Program-made: the position numbers and the translations under genes
Notes under the pieces: model-generated
What the model was told of the DNA's origin: nothing
Seen by the model: only the letters and a program-made list of their open reading frames with translations
The model's database searches: none
NCBI GenBank assembly: GCA_016713425.1
Contig: JADJPE010000005.1
Location: forward strand, 4,996,501 to 5,060,500
DNA length: 64,000 nt
From: Deltaproteobacteria bacterium
GTDB taxonomy: Bacteria; Myxococcota; Kuafuiibacteriia; Kuafuiibacteriales; Kuafuiibacteriaceae
Reading direction: 5' to 3'
Shown: one piece after another, positions 47,279-55,037 of the stretch
Numbering within the stretch: the stretch's first letter is position 1
Layout of the letters: each line of letters begins with the position of its first letter

Positions 47279-48527
47279 ATGGGCAAGAGGTCGGTCAGTG
47301 TCGAGGTGACGCCGAAGCAGAGGGCTGTGCTCGAGCCACTTACGCGGGCGAAGGTGGCGCCACAGCGGTTGGTGGAGCGGTGCCGGATCGTGCTGATGTC
47401 AGCCGAGGGCCGAAACAACGAGGAGCAAGCAGACGAGCTGGGCGTGGACCGGCAACGTGTGCGGCGGTGGCGTGTCCGTTGGGTTGGAGCAAGCGCAGCC
47501 CTGGTCGATGCAGAGAACGGAGGCGCGAACGGCAAGGATCTGGAGAAGCTGATCCTCGGCGTGCTTGAGGACAACGAGCGGAGTGGCGCACCCTCGAAGT
47601 TTACCCCGGAAGAAGTGGCATCGATCATCGCGTTGGCCTGCGAGCCGCCTGCGGAAAGCGGACTTCCGGTCTCGCACTGGACGCCACCGGAGCTGGCGCG
47701 CGAAGCGATGAAGAGGGGATCGTCGAGAGCATCTCACCGAGGCAGGTCGACCGTTTTTTAGCGAGTCGGACCTGCGACCGCACAAGAGTCAGTACTGGCT
47801 GACTTCGCGGGACAAGCGCGAAGCGCCCGAGCAGCACCAGGCAGACGTCGAGAAGATCTGCGACACGTACCGCGACGCTCCCGAACTCGCGGCCGTGGGT
47901 ACGCACGTGGTGAGCACCGACGAGAAGACGGGGATGCAGGCGCTCGAGCGCCTCCACGAAACGAAACCGGTGCGACCCGGCCTCGTCGAACGGGTCGAGT
48001 TCGAGTACATCCGCCACGGCACGTTGTCGTTGATCGCGAACTTCGATGTGGCGACGGGCAAAGTAATCTGTCCGTCGATTGGACCGACTCGCACCGAGGC
48101 CGACTTCGCGGCCCACATCGACAAGACGGTTGAAAGCGATCCTGGGGCAACGTGGATCTTCGTCGTCGACCAACTCGACACGCACCGATCCGCGAGCCTC
48201 GTGCGGCTCGTCGCGCGGCGCTGCGGGTTGGAGGAGGCCCTTGGCGTGAAGGGCAAGCAGGGCATCTTGAAGTCAAAGAAGACGCGCCGGAAGTTCCTTG
48301 AAGATCCGTCTCATCGGATTCGCTTCGTCTACACGCCCCGTCATTGCTCCTGGCTCAACCAGGTCGAAATCTGGTTCTCTATCCTCGCCCGGCGGCTTCT
48401 CAAACGATCCAGCTTCACTTCGATCGACGATCTGCGATCGCGCGTTTTCCAATTCGTCGAATACTTCCACAGGATGCTCGCCAAGCCGTTCCGCGGGACC
48501 TATACGGGTAGGCCGCTCCAGGCATGA
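47279..48527 (+). pseudogene. IS630-family transposase, frame broken in copy 2
   Basis: Same organisation as copy 1: ATG 47279 with GGGAGGGG upstream, helix-turn-helix frame, slip site, DDE frame. One G is missing in the run after GATGAAGA (47710-47719; four G here, five in copy 1). The first frame therefore changes to RGSSRASHRG and stops at the TAG overlapping the slip site (47759-47761). A -1 slip cannot rescue it. The DDE half (STDEKT, VVDQLDTH, WLNQVEIWF) is intact but not reachable from the normal start. Either a real mutation or a homopolymer sequencing error. Confidence 0.85.
47754..47760 (+). promoter_or_regulatory. Programmed -1 frameshift heptamer (copy 2)
   Basis: T TTT TTA, the same heptamer as in copy 1. 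A small inverted repeat AGTCAG (47787-47792) / CTGACT (47799-47804) lies 26 nt downstream. In this copy the upstream frame is already shifted, so the site would not work as designed. Confidence 0.8.
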
Positions 48528-48594
48528 GATCGGACGCGCATCCGCGGTGGTCCATCCGCTGCGTTCGACCGGAACGATTTCCGGAGCGAACGTC

Positions 48595-48987
48595 GTGGAC
48601 AGAGCCGAGCGGCTTCCGCAGATCATCCGTATGAAGGGAGACAACATCGCCACGCGGCTCGTGGACTTTGGAGCGTCGGTCGTCCGGCTCGTGGTCGCTC
48701 TCCCGCAAGATCGGCCTGGCAAGCACATTGCCGATCAGCTTCTTCGCTCGGCCACGTCGGGCGGGTCCAACTACGAGGAGGCTCGGAGCGCCCAGAGCCG
48801 GCGAGACTTCGTGCACAAGGTGAGCCTCGCGGCCAAGGAGATGCGCGAATCGGTCTATTGGCTCGGCCTGGTACGCGCGAACCTGGCCCCTCAATACGAG
48901 ATCCCGCCGTTGCTCCGCGAGGCCGGCGAGCTGGTCGCAATCCTGATGAGCTCCGCAAAGACGGCGGGCTCTGACGAATCCCGCTGA
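48595..48987 (+). CDS. Four-helix-bundle protein (23S rRNA intervening-sequence protein family), IS passenger
   Basis: 130 aa from GTG 48595, or 118 aa from ATG 48631 (MKGDNIATRL). It matches the family of proteins first seen in 23S rRNA intervening sequences and also used as Avd accessory proteins of diversity-generating retroelements. Marks are LVVALPQDRPGKHIADQLLRSATS, GGSNYEEARSAQSRRDF and the third helix KVSLAAKEMRESVYWLGLV. Members form pentameric, basic, nucleic-acid-binding bundles. Here the gene is inside an IS630-type element, after the transposase and before a long inverted repeat, which is not the usual setting. The gene is intact in this copy only. Confidence 0.9.
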   Translation: MDRAERLPQIIRMKGDNIATRLVDFGASVVRLVVALPQDRPGKHIADQLLRSATSGGSNYEEARSAQSRRDFVHKVSLAAKEMRESVYWLGLVRANLAPQYEIPPLLREAGELVAILMSSAKTAGSDESR

Positions 48988-49002
48988 GCACTCATTCCGA
49001 TG

Positions 49003-49193
49003 CCCGGTTCACATTCACATTCCCCGCTCCGATTGCTGTTCCCCGTCCCCTGTTCCCAGCTCCCAGCCCCCAGCTCCTCTCTGTTGTCGCCCATCGTCCG
49101 GGAGTGATTGGCGCTGCATGAACGGGGACCCGGGAGCAGGGAACCGGGCATGAGGAACGCGAATCGGAGCGGGGAATGTGAATGTGAACCGGG
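49003..49193. repeat. Long inverted-repeat segment in IS copy 2
   Basis: Perfect 32 bp arms at 49003-49034 and 49162-49193 enclosing 127 bp of G- and C-run words. It starts 15 bp after the passenger gene stop. In RNA it would form a strong long-range stem. The middle differs from copy 1 by small indels while the arms are unchanged in both copies. Confidence 0.9.
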
Positions 49194-49210
49194 AACAGTG
49201 AACGAAGGGA

Positions 49211-49236
49211 TCGGCATTTCGGCCGAGCACATCTAG
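49211..49236 (-). repeat. Terminal inverted repeat of IS copy 2 (passenger-gene end)
   Basis: Partner of 47191-47216. Its outer CTAG (49233-49236) contains, on the minus strand, the TAG stop of the deaminase-like gene. Confidence 0.9.
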
Positions 49237-50288
49237 CGGAGAAACATCGCGCTTCGCGCGCGCAGAAAGGATTCTGCAACTTCGGTGGGGGTCAACACTT
49301 CGGCGGCCACCAAAAGCTCGACTTCGCGACGAAGGTCGGTGGCCAGCATGTAGGTCGCGTCGGTGCAGATCGCGAAGGGCACCTTATGTTCGACGAAACG
49401 CCGGAGAACCCATCGGAGGTCGTCGAGGCCGGAGACTGCACGGGTGTGGAGGTTGGAGGTTGGACAGATCTCGAGCAGGACGCCTTCTTCCTGCAGGATC
49501 TTCATGGCCTCGGGGCTGTGAGCGGCCTGAATCCCATGCCCGATCCGGTCGACCTTGAGGTGTCGAACGGCGGCGATGACACCGTCGGCGTTCGTGTGGG
49601 CCGTCTCGCCGGTATGGATGGTCGTCCCCAGGCCTGCGTCCTTGGCGCGTTTGAAGAGGTCCGCGAAGCGCGCGACAGACCGCGGATCGAGCTCGAGGTT
49701 GTTGCGTTCGGTGCCCGCGAGATCGATGCCCACGACGCCGCGTGATCGATACTTGATCGCTTTCTCGACGATGATCTCATTGATCTCCGCGTCGAATTCG
49801 CGGGCTAGGCAGAAGATCAGGCCGCCCTCGAGCTGATACTCGAGGCACACGCGGTCGAGGCCGCGCAGGGCGGCATGAATGATGTGGTCGAGATCTTTTT
49901 CGCCGCCCGCGTTTCGCTTCATCGGATTGAAGCGAAGCTCCATCGATCGCACCCGTGACCCGCGGTATTCCTTGGCAAAGATCTCGTAGACCGCGCGCTC
50001 GATCGCCGCCGGGCTGGACTGAATCTTCTCTGTCCAGTGATGCATGATGGCGATGTAGTCCTCGAGGCTCCGGACCTTGCTCGGATTCGACGTCACGAGA
50101 TCCACGAACTCGAAATAGTCGCGGACCGGGAGCTTGAAGCCTTGCTCGTGAGCCATTGCGAAGAGGACGTGAGGAGAGACGGCGCCCCCCACATGAAGAT
50201 GCAGCTCGACGAGCTCTTCCGGGAGCCCAGGGATCGGTGTTCGGGCAATGCTGCTGAGCCTGGGCACCGGTGCGCTCTCTTTGTTCAT
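49233..50288 (-). CDS. Adenosine deaminase-like protein
   Basis: 351 aa of the adenosine/AMP deaminase family. Zinc ligands and catalytic residues: H-x-H in ELHLHVGGA, the substrate-site GIDLAGTE, His and Glu in TIHTGETA, His in DRIGHGIQA, then CPTSN and the zinc Asp in CTDATY. True adenosine deaminases have T-D-D-P here, so the second Asp, which contacts the purine, is Ala. The first motif also reads HVGG rather than HLDG. It may therefore act on another purine or nucleoside. The stop is the TAG in the CTAG at the end of IS copy 2. Its ATG overlaps the preceding lipoprotein gene's TGA (ATGA, 50285-50288). Confidence 0.85.
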   Translation of the reverse strand: MNKESAPVPRLSSIARTPIPGLPEELVELHLHVGGAVSPHVLFAMAHEQGFKLPVRDYFEFVDLVTSNPSKVRSLEDYIAIMHHWTEKIQSSPAAIERAVYEIFAKEYRGSRVRSMELRFNPMKRNAGGEKDLDHIIHAALRGLDRVCLEYQLEGGLIFCLAREFDAEINEIIVEKAIKYRSRGVVGIDLAGTERNNLELDPRSVARFADLFKRAKDAGLGTTIHTGETAHTNADGVIAAVRHLKVDRIGHGIQAAHSPEAMKILQEEGVLLEICPTSNLHTRAVSGLDDLRWVLRRFVEHKVPFAICTDATYMLATDLRREVELLVAAEVLTPTEVAESFLRARSAMFLR

Positions 50289-51154
50289 GGACCTTCCTTG
50301 CTTGGCGGGCGCGAGGCTCGCCGCGACTTCTGCTTGCGAACGGGTTCGCCGATGGGGTCGAGTCGAATGGATCCGAGGACGCCATTGATCTCTTCACCCA
50401 CGATGGCTGCGTCCTTCATCAGGTACGTGGCTGTAACCGTCAAGAGCTGCAGTGTTGCGCCCGAATCGCGTACGAGAGCGACGATCGATCGCTGCACGAC
50501 CGTCTCGGGCTCGGTCCCAGACTCGGCTACGATGTCGCCTCTGGCCCCGTTCTTCGGTCCGGATGAAGCAGAAGATCCACGGGCCCGCGCCCTGGTCTCG
50601 CCCGACGACGGGCGAGGGCGTGCGACGGAGTACGTCGTTTCCAGGGTGGCTACCGTCGTCGACGAAAGCTTTCGACGCCCCACCTCGGTTCGGCCGAGAC
50701 GGGTTCCGGGTGCTTGGGAGACCTGCGCGACCTCACTCAAGACGAGTCCAACCGCTGCATTGAGCTCTTCGACCTTCGCGGGCTCAACGGTGATGATGAT
50801 GCGCGGAACGACTTGGAATCCGCGAGTCGGCGGGCGCCTTCTCAACTCGGCCAACGTCCTCGAAGCCGTCCCTTTGGGGAGCGTCGTCAAAGAGGATGGG
50901 GCCCAAGATGTCGGGTAGCGCATCGAGAAACCGAATTCAGGGAAGTCGGCGCGAGAAAGCTCGGTCGGGGCCGCCGCTTGGCTCGTGTTGCCCTCAGGAC
51001 TCTCCCGCTGCGGTCGCGTCGCCTTCGAGGTCGTGCTCGTGGGGCCGGCTTCGGGCGCCGTCGAGGCCGTGTCTCGGGTGCAGCCCCCAGAGAAAAGGGC
51101 AAGCAGCCCGGGAATGACGGCCACGAAGGCGACCGCCGAAACGCGCGTGCGCAT
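50285..51154 (-). CDS. Predicted lipoprotein, unknown function
   Basis: 289 aa from ATG 51154. A signal sequence (VSAVAFVAVIPGLLALFSGGC) ends in a lipobox-like Cys near residue 22. A Thr/Ser/Pro-rich linker follows, then a beta-rich globular part beginning PEFGFSMRYPTSWAPSSLTTL, a pattern seen in small secreted domains that start from a G-F-S-M-R-Y-P strand. The C-terminus is basic (RKQKSRRASRPP). It is coupled to the deaminase gene by a 4 bp overlap and lies 53 bp after the DUF4388 gene. Confidence 0.68.
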   Translation of the reverse strand: MRTRVSAVAFVAVIPGLLALFSGGCTRDTASTAPEAGPTSTTSKATRPQRESPEGNTSQAAAPTELSRADFPEFGFSMRYPTSWAPSSLTTLPKGTASRTLAELRRRPPTRGFQVVPRIIITVEPAKVEELNAAVGLVLSEVAQVSQAPGTRLGRTEVGRRKLSSTTVATLETTYSVARPRPSSGETRARARGSSASSGPKNGARGDIVAESGTEPETVVQRSIVALVRDSGATLQLLTVTATYLMKDAAIVGEEINGVLGSIRLDPIGEPVRKQKSRRASRPPSKEGP

Positions 51155-51207
51155 GAGAGGGCGCCCTTGTTCCCGTCGCTCCGGCGGGCCGCAAATCGCG
51201 CGGGCGG

Positions 51208-52671
51208 TCATGGTGCGGGACCATGGTTCGCTGGGCTCGTGGCGGACAGCATGCTCTGAATGACCTTGACGCGGCGTGCAAGGTCATCGCCGCGCCTGCG
51301 CCCCAAGAATTCGGTCGCCTGGAAGAGCGCAAAGAAGAGAAGTTCCGAGAGGGCGTCGCTCAGGGCTTGAGCGCTCAGGCCGAGACGTTGAGCGTTGGTG
51401 ATCAATTGCTCCTCGTCGAGGATCCCATCCACGCCGACCGTCACGTTGGCCAGCAGCGTCTCGCCGGCTGCGTCATGATCCACGAGAAAAGTCTGGACGG
51501 ACGTGCGCAGATCATCAAGGCGACCGATCGAGGCGACCTCACCAAACATTTCTCGAATGGCCATGGAATAGATGCCGATCACTTCGCTCCCTTGGGTCTT
51601 TGAAACGCCAAAGACGCGACGGGTCGCCGGGCCCGACTCGAGGCTCTCTGGATGAATCACGAGCGCGCCGGCCATCACGAGGTGGTGGGCAAGCCGTGTC
51701 GTGTCGAACTCGCTTCGACCCATGATGCGCATCAACTCGTGAACGGTGGCGCTTACCGGAAACTGTGACAGCAGCGCCAAAGCGGGGGCGCGAAGATCTT
51801 CGGGCACCTTGGCGGCCATGCTCTCGCTCGCGCCCGGCGCCGCCAGCCGATGGATCACGGTATCACCGGAGCGGATCGTTCGGCGGAAAACGGTCATTTC
51901 ATCGAGTCGACGGAGCGCATCGACAAGCAAGCCCTGGGTGGAAAGATGGATCTGCGACTCGGCGAGTGCTTGCGCGGATGCGACCGAGAAGGACCAGACG
52001 CCTGCGTCCATGGCGAGGAGCTTGTCGAAGACGTCGGTGAGCTGAGCTTGGACCATGGTCCAAAGCTCGTGCGCGGCGATGAACCCACGCTCCACACACG
52101 CCCGTCCGATGCGCTTCTCGCCGTCGCGAACCGCGACCTGGAGCTGCTCCCGCGTGATCTTCCCGTGGCGAAGGAGAAACTCGCCCAGCCGATCGGCCGG
52201 CGCGGTCGATGACGCCCATACGACATCGCCCTGGTGCAGATACACGGAGCGCTCAACCTCACCGCTTGCGACCGTGAGGATCCCGGACTGATAGCTGCTG
52301 GCGAGGAAGCCGATGAAGTCGATGATCGAAAGGCCTCGGTCACTCACGACGCCGGCGGCGACGACCTCGCGTTCCGGGGGTGGGTCTTGTGTGGCGGACG
52401 ATGGGACGTCGAGCCCGCGAACCACCGCCCAACCGTCGCCCGTGGGGAGGAACTCCGCGTTGCGCAGGCGATCGCGGACGATCTTGCGCGTCTCGGGTGA
52501 CGGCGCACGGAAACGGCCGTCGGGCAGCATCTGGATATGGAGTCGGGTCGCGCTCGGTTCGACGAACTCCATGTCTTCCGTGAGGGGCACGACGGTGAAG
52601 CTGCCCGTTTCGCGTCCCTCTCGATCCGGAGGCCGGTCTCCCTCCGACGGAAGATTGTCACGTAAGCTCAC
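51208..52671 (-). CDS. DUF4388 (PATAN-type) protein
   Basis: 487 aa from GTG 52671. After a charged N-terminal region of about 105 residues comes a DUF4388 domain (about 108-250): LSIIDFIGFLASSYQSGILTV, RSVYLHQGDVVWASS, RLGEFLLRHGKITREQL, and a DVFDKLLAMDAGVWSF strand. This fold is common in myxobacterial and cyanobacterial signalling proteins, often beside kinases or GTPases. The C-terminal half is helical with no known catalytic motif. It is cytoplasmic, with no signal peptide. It starts 3 bp after the zinc-ribbon gene stop, so the two are co-transcribed. Confidence 0.82.
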   Translation of the reverse strand: MSLRDNLPSEGDRPPDREGRETGSFTVVPLTEDMEFVEPSATRLHIQMLPDGRFRAPSPETRKIVRDRLRNAEFLPTGDGWAVVRGLDVPSSATQDPPPEREVVAAGVVSDRGLSIIDFIGFLASSYQSGILTVASGEVERSVYLHQGDVVWASSTAPADRLGEFLLRHGKITREQLQVAVRDGEKRIGRACVERGFIAAHELWTMVQAQLTDVFDKLLAMDAGVWSFSVASAQALAESQIHLSTQGLLVDALRRLDEMTVFRRTIRSGDTVIHRLAAPGASESMAAKVPEDLRAPALALLSQFPVSATVHELMRIMGRSEFDTTRLAHHLVMAGALVIHPESLESGPATRRVFGVSKTQGSEVIGIYSMAIREMFGEVASIGRLDDLRTSVQTFLVDHDAAGETLLANVTVGVDGILDEEQLITNAQRLGLSAQALSDALSELLFFALFQATEFLGRRRGDDLARRVKVIQSMLSATSPANHGPAP

Positions 52672-52674
52672 GCC

Positions 52675-54018
52675 TTACAGCCTCTTGTCCAAGACGATCT
52701 CCGCGGCACGCTTGTCCGTATCCTCTGGCCGGACATTCGATACGCCCGCGCTGCTCAAGATGTCTCCCTGCGTTTTTGTCATAGCGTCGCCGTCTTGGTC
52801 GAGTCTCGCCGTGATGTCGAAGGGCCCCACGAGAGGTGTTCCGCTGAACATGGCGTCTTCGGGACCGATTGAGAAGGAGAGAGGAAAAGTAGGATGATCG
52901 ACCTTACGGACCGCAACCGGGGGCCCGGGTGCCGCGCTGTTTCGAAGAATGATGAAGAGCGTGCCTCCGGACGCGGAGCTCGACAAGTCGGGGGCGAGCG
53001 TGACGAGGCCGCGCACCCGCACCGGGGTCGGGGTGCTTGAGTCGCTCGGCGGGGCTGATGCTGATGCTGATGCTGATGCTGATGCTGATGCTGATGCTGA
53101 TGCTGATGCTGATGCTGATGCTGATGCTGGCGCTGGTGTCGTTGTCTCGTCTCCCCCGAGCACCAAAGCCACGTCGGAGGCCCCGGCGTCCACCCCAAGC
53201 CGTGGCGAGGCCTCGAGATCCGAGGGCGATTTGGTCATCGCATTTCCGTCCGCATCGAGGCGCGCGTAAACATCGAAGGGGCCGCGGAACGGCATGCCTT
53301 GCATCATGACGTCGGCCGGCCCGATGCGAAACGAAACGGGAAACGTGGGCGCGTCGACGCGGCGGACAGCGAGCGGTGGACCGCGTGTCGGGCTCCCCGC
53401 CGCACGGACCACGATGAAGAGCACTGCGTTGGTGGGGCGTTCGCGGAGGCCCTCCGCGATGGTGACCCGGCCGGCAATCCCGCTTGCGTCGGGCGCCGCG
53501 GCGGCTCCTTCTGAATCGCCCGAGCCCGCTCTCTGCTCGCCCGTCGGGCTGAGTGCCGGCGACGCGGACGACGCCGATGAAGCCGATGCGCCCATCATCG
53601 GCGCGGGGCCCATGAACGGGTTGTGTTCGGCCTCTTTGCCCTTGTTCATGACGTAGATCGCGACCAGCGCCGCCGACAAAATGGCGACGAAAAAGAGCGC
53701 ATTTCCCAGCACGTTGGCGCTTGTTCGTCGGGGTGGAGGGAGCTTGAGGACCTCCTTCTTGAGCAGAGCGGCATCCGGCTCGAGCGTGGCCTCGGTTTGG
53801 CTTGGTGGGCGCGCACCCACGAGCGGGATGCCGCAGGTCATACAGAAGCGGGCCGCTTCCGGAACGTCGCTCCCACAACTTGGGCACGATGAAGGGGGCG
53901 CGACGGCGGCCCCACACGCACCGCAGAAGCGTGCGGCCGTGGGATTGGTGTGGCCACACACCGCACAAGCGGTCCCCGAAGCTGAATCGGGGAGTGAATG
54001 AGTACCAATTGCCGCCAT
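52675..54018 (-). CDS. Zinc-ribbon membrane protein with two CcmI C-terminal-like domains
   Basis: 447 aa. The N-terminus has two zinc-ribbon knuckles (CAVCGHTNPTAARFCGACG; CPSCGSDVPEAARFCMTCG). One membrane segment follows at about 113-133 (LFFVAILSAALVAIYVM). Two copies of a beta-sandwich domain resembling the C-terminal part of cytochrome c biogenesis protein CcmI/CycH come after it. Each runs G-x-V-T-x-A-x-x-L, LFIVVRAAG or LFIILRNSA, LAVRRVDAPTFPVSF or VAVRKVDHPTFPLSF, and YARLDADGNAMTK or TARLDQDGDAMTK. The two are joined by an (Ala-Ser)n linker from 12 GCTGAT units. First gene of the operon that continues through DUF4388, lipoprotein and deaminase. Confidence 0.8.
   Translation of the reverse strand: MAAIGTHSLPDSASGTACAVCGHTNPTAARFCGACGAAVAPPSSCPSCGSDVPEAARFCMTCGIPLVGARPPSQTEATLEPDAALLKKEVLKLPPPRRTSANVLGNALFFVAILSAALVAIYVMNKGKEAEHNPFMGPAPMMGASASSASSASPALSPTGEQRAGSGDSEGAAAAPDASGIAGRVTIAEGLRERPTNAVLFIVVRAAGSPTRGPPLAVRRVDAPTFPVSFRIGPADVMMQGMPFRGPFDVYARLDADGNAMTKSPSDLEASPRLGVDAGASDVALVLGGDETTTPAPASASASASASASASASASASASASAPPSDSSTPTPVRVRGLVTLAPDLSSSASGGTLFIILRNSAAPGPPVAVRKVDHPTFPLSFSIGPEDAMFSGTPLVGPFDITARLDQDGDAMTKTQGDILSSAGVSNVRPEDTDKRAAEIVLDKRL
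53054..53125. repeat. Hexanucleotide microsatellite, 12 units of GCTGAT
   Basis: Twelve perfect tandem GCTGAT units, in frame on the minus strand, encoding the Ala-Ser linker between the two CcmI-like domains. Changes in unit number would alter linker length without breaking the frame. Confidence 0.97.
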
Positions 54019-55037
54019 GCATCCAATCTAGCTCAAGAATCGCTGGCCGAGAACTCGAGAAGGTCGCGTCTTTCGTGCGAGCGTCCGGAAGCCGGCGTCA
54101 TGCCAATGGTTTTTGGGGATGGATACGCTCATCCCATTGCGCCTCAGTAGTTCTGGGGTCATGGGACGTTGAAGTGCTTGGGGCGCAATGTGATTTGTTA
54201 CGATCTCGCTGCTGGGTATTGGGCGGCAAGGATTACATGGCGTCATCGCCGTCCGATGGCTGGCGCACATTGTGATGCGGAGGCTGGGTGCCTCAAGTGG
54301 CTGTGGCCGAGTGGCTTTCGCGCGGTTTGACGCGAGAGTGACGCAGCCCCGGGATGATCGGATTGTGGCTTGCGGGCGCGATGCGAGGCGGCGACCCGAT
54401 CAATCTTTCCGCCCCATGTCAAAGATCACGGGTGGATTCAAGTGCTTGAAACGGTTCACGAAAGAATCGACTGTAAAGAAATTGACGCTGGCGCCGACCG
54501 AGGTGATGGTCGCGACCACGACGACGTGGTGAGGAGCAGCCGAGACCAGGAAGGAGCACATCGGGTGTTGCGCAGTGTCTGCGCTGGCCTGAAGGCTGCC
54601 CGCGTTCTAGGTCGAGACCCTGGCGTGTCCTGGGCCGACCAACGATGCGGGGGGAAGAAGAACCTCATGAGGGAGCGTCTCCGTGGTTGGACCACAGCGG
54701 AGACAATCGTCCGGTTTGGTAAGACTTCGAGGTGCCGCGTGGTGGCCTCTGGCTCGGTCGTCGAAGGACCTCCGAGCCTGGGCAGCACGAAAAGCACGGG
54801 GGAGGAGGCCATGCGCTACGGCCGGATCGATGAGACCCTGGAGAGACACCACACACGAACCTACGGCACGTTGGGTTGTGAAACGCGCACGGTGCGCTGT
54901 CGCCAGAAGGGCGCTGCGTTGGTTGCCAAAGCCTTTTTGGGCGGAGGTAGCGGTGGAGGTCTGAGCGACAGAACACCGCGTTGCGCACAAACCCTCGCTC
55001 CTGGTCTGCCTCACCACGTCGTCGCCCTTCTTTTCTG
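54019..55037. other. About 1 kb without a recognisable gene
   Basis: The largest apparent gap in the window, between the divergent zinc-ribbon gene and a lipoprotein gene. Several open frames exist on both strands (the longest on the plus strand runs 54370-55038), but none has a recognisable product, a clear ribosome-binding site or a protein-like composition, and they overlap one another. It may be regulatory, a decayed gene or an unrecognised RNA. No tRNA or clear terminator was found. Confidence 0.5.

Larger units (their letters stand above)
47194..49233 (+). mobile_element. IS630-type element with passenger gene, copy 2
   Basis: A 2040 bp near-identical copy of 10595-12636 in opposite orientation, with TA at both ends (47192-47193 and 49234-49235). 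It carries the transposase frames (47279-48527; first frame broken by one missing G), an intact four-helix-bundle gene (48595-48987) and the 190 bp inverted-repeat segment (49003-49193). Its right-hand CTAG supplies the stop codon of the adenosine deaminase-like gene. Copy 1 plus this copy form a 34.5 kb inverted pair that could recombine. Confidence 0.92.

Noticed and set aside
53054..53125. Tandem repeat as a CRISPR array
   Set aside because: Uninterrupted 6 bp units without spacers, in frame in a protein linker. No cas genes are nearby.
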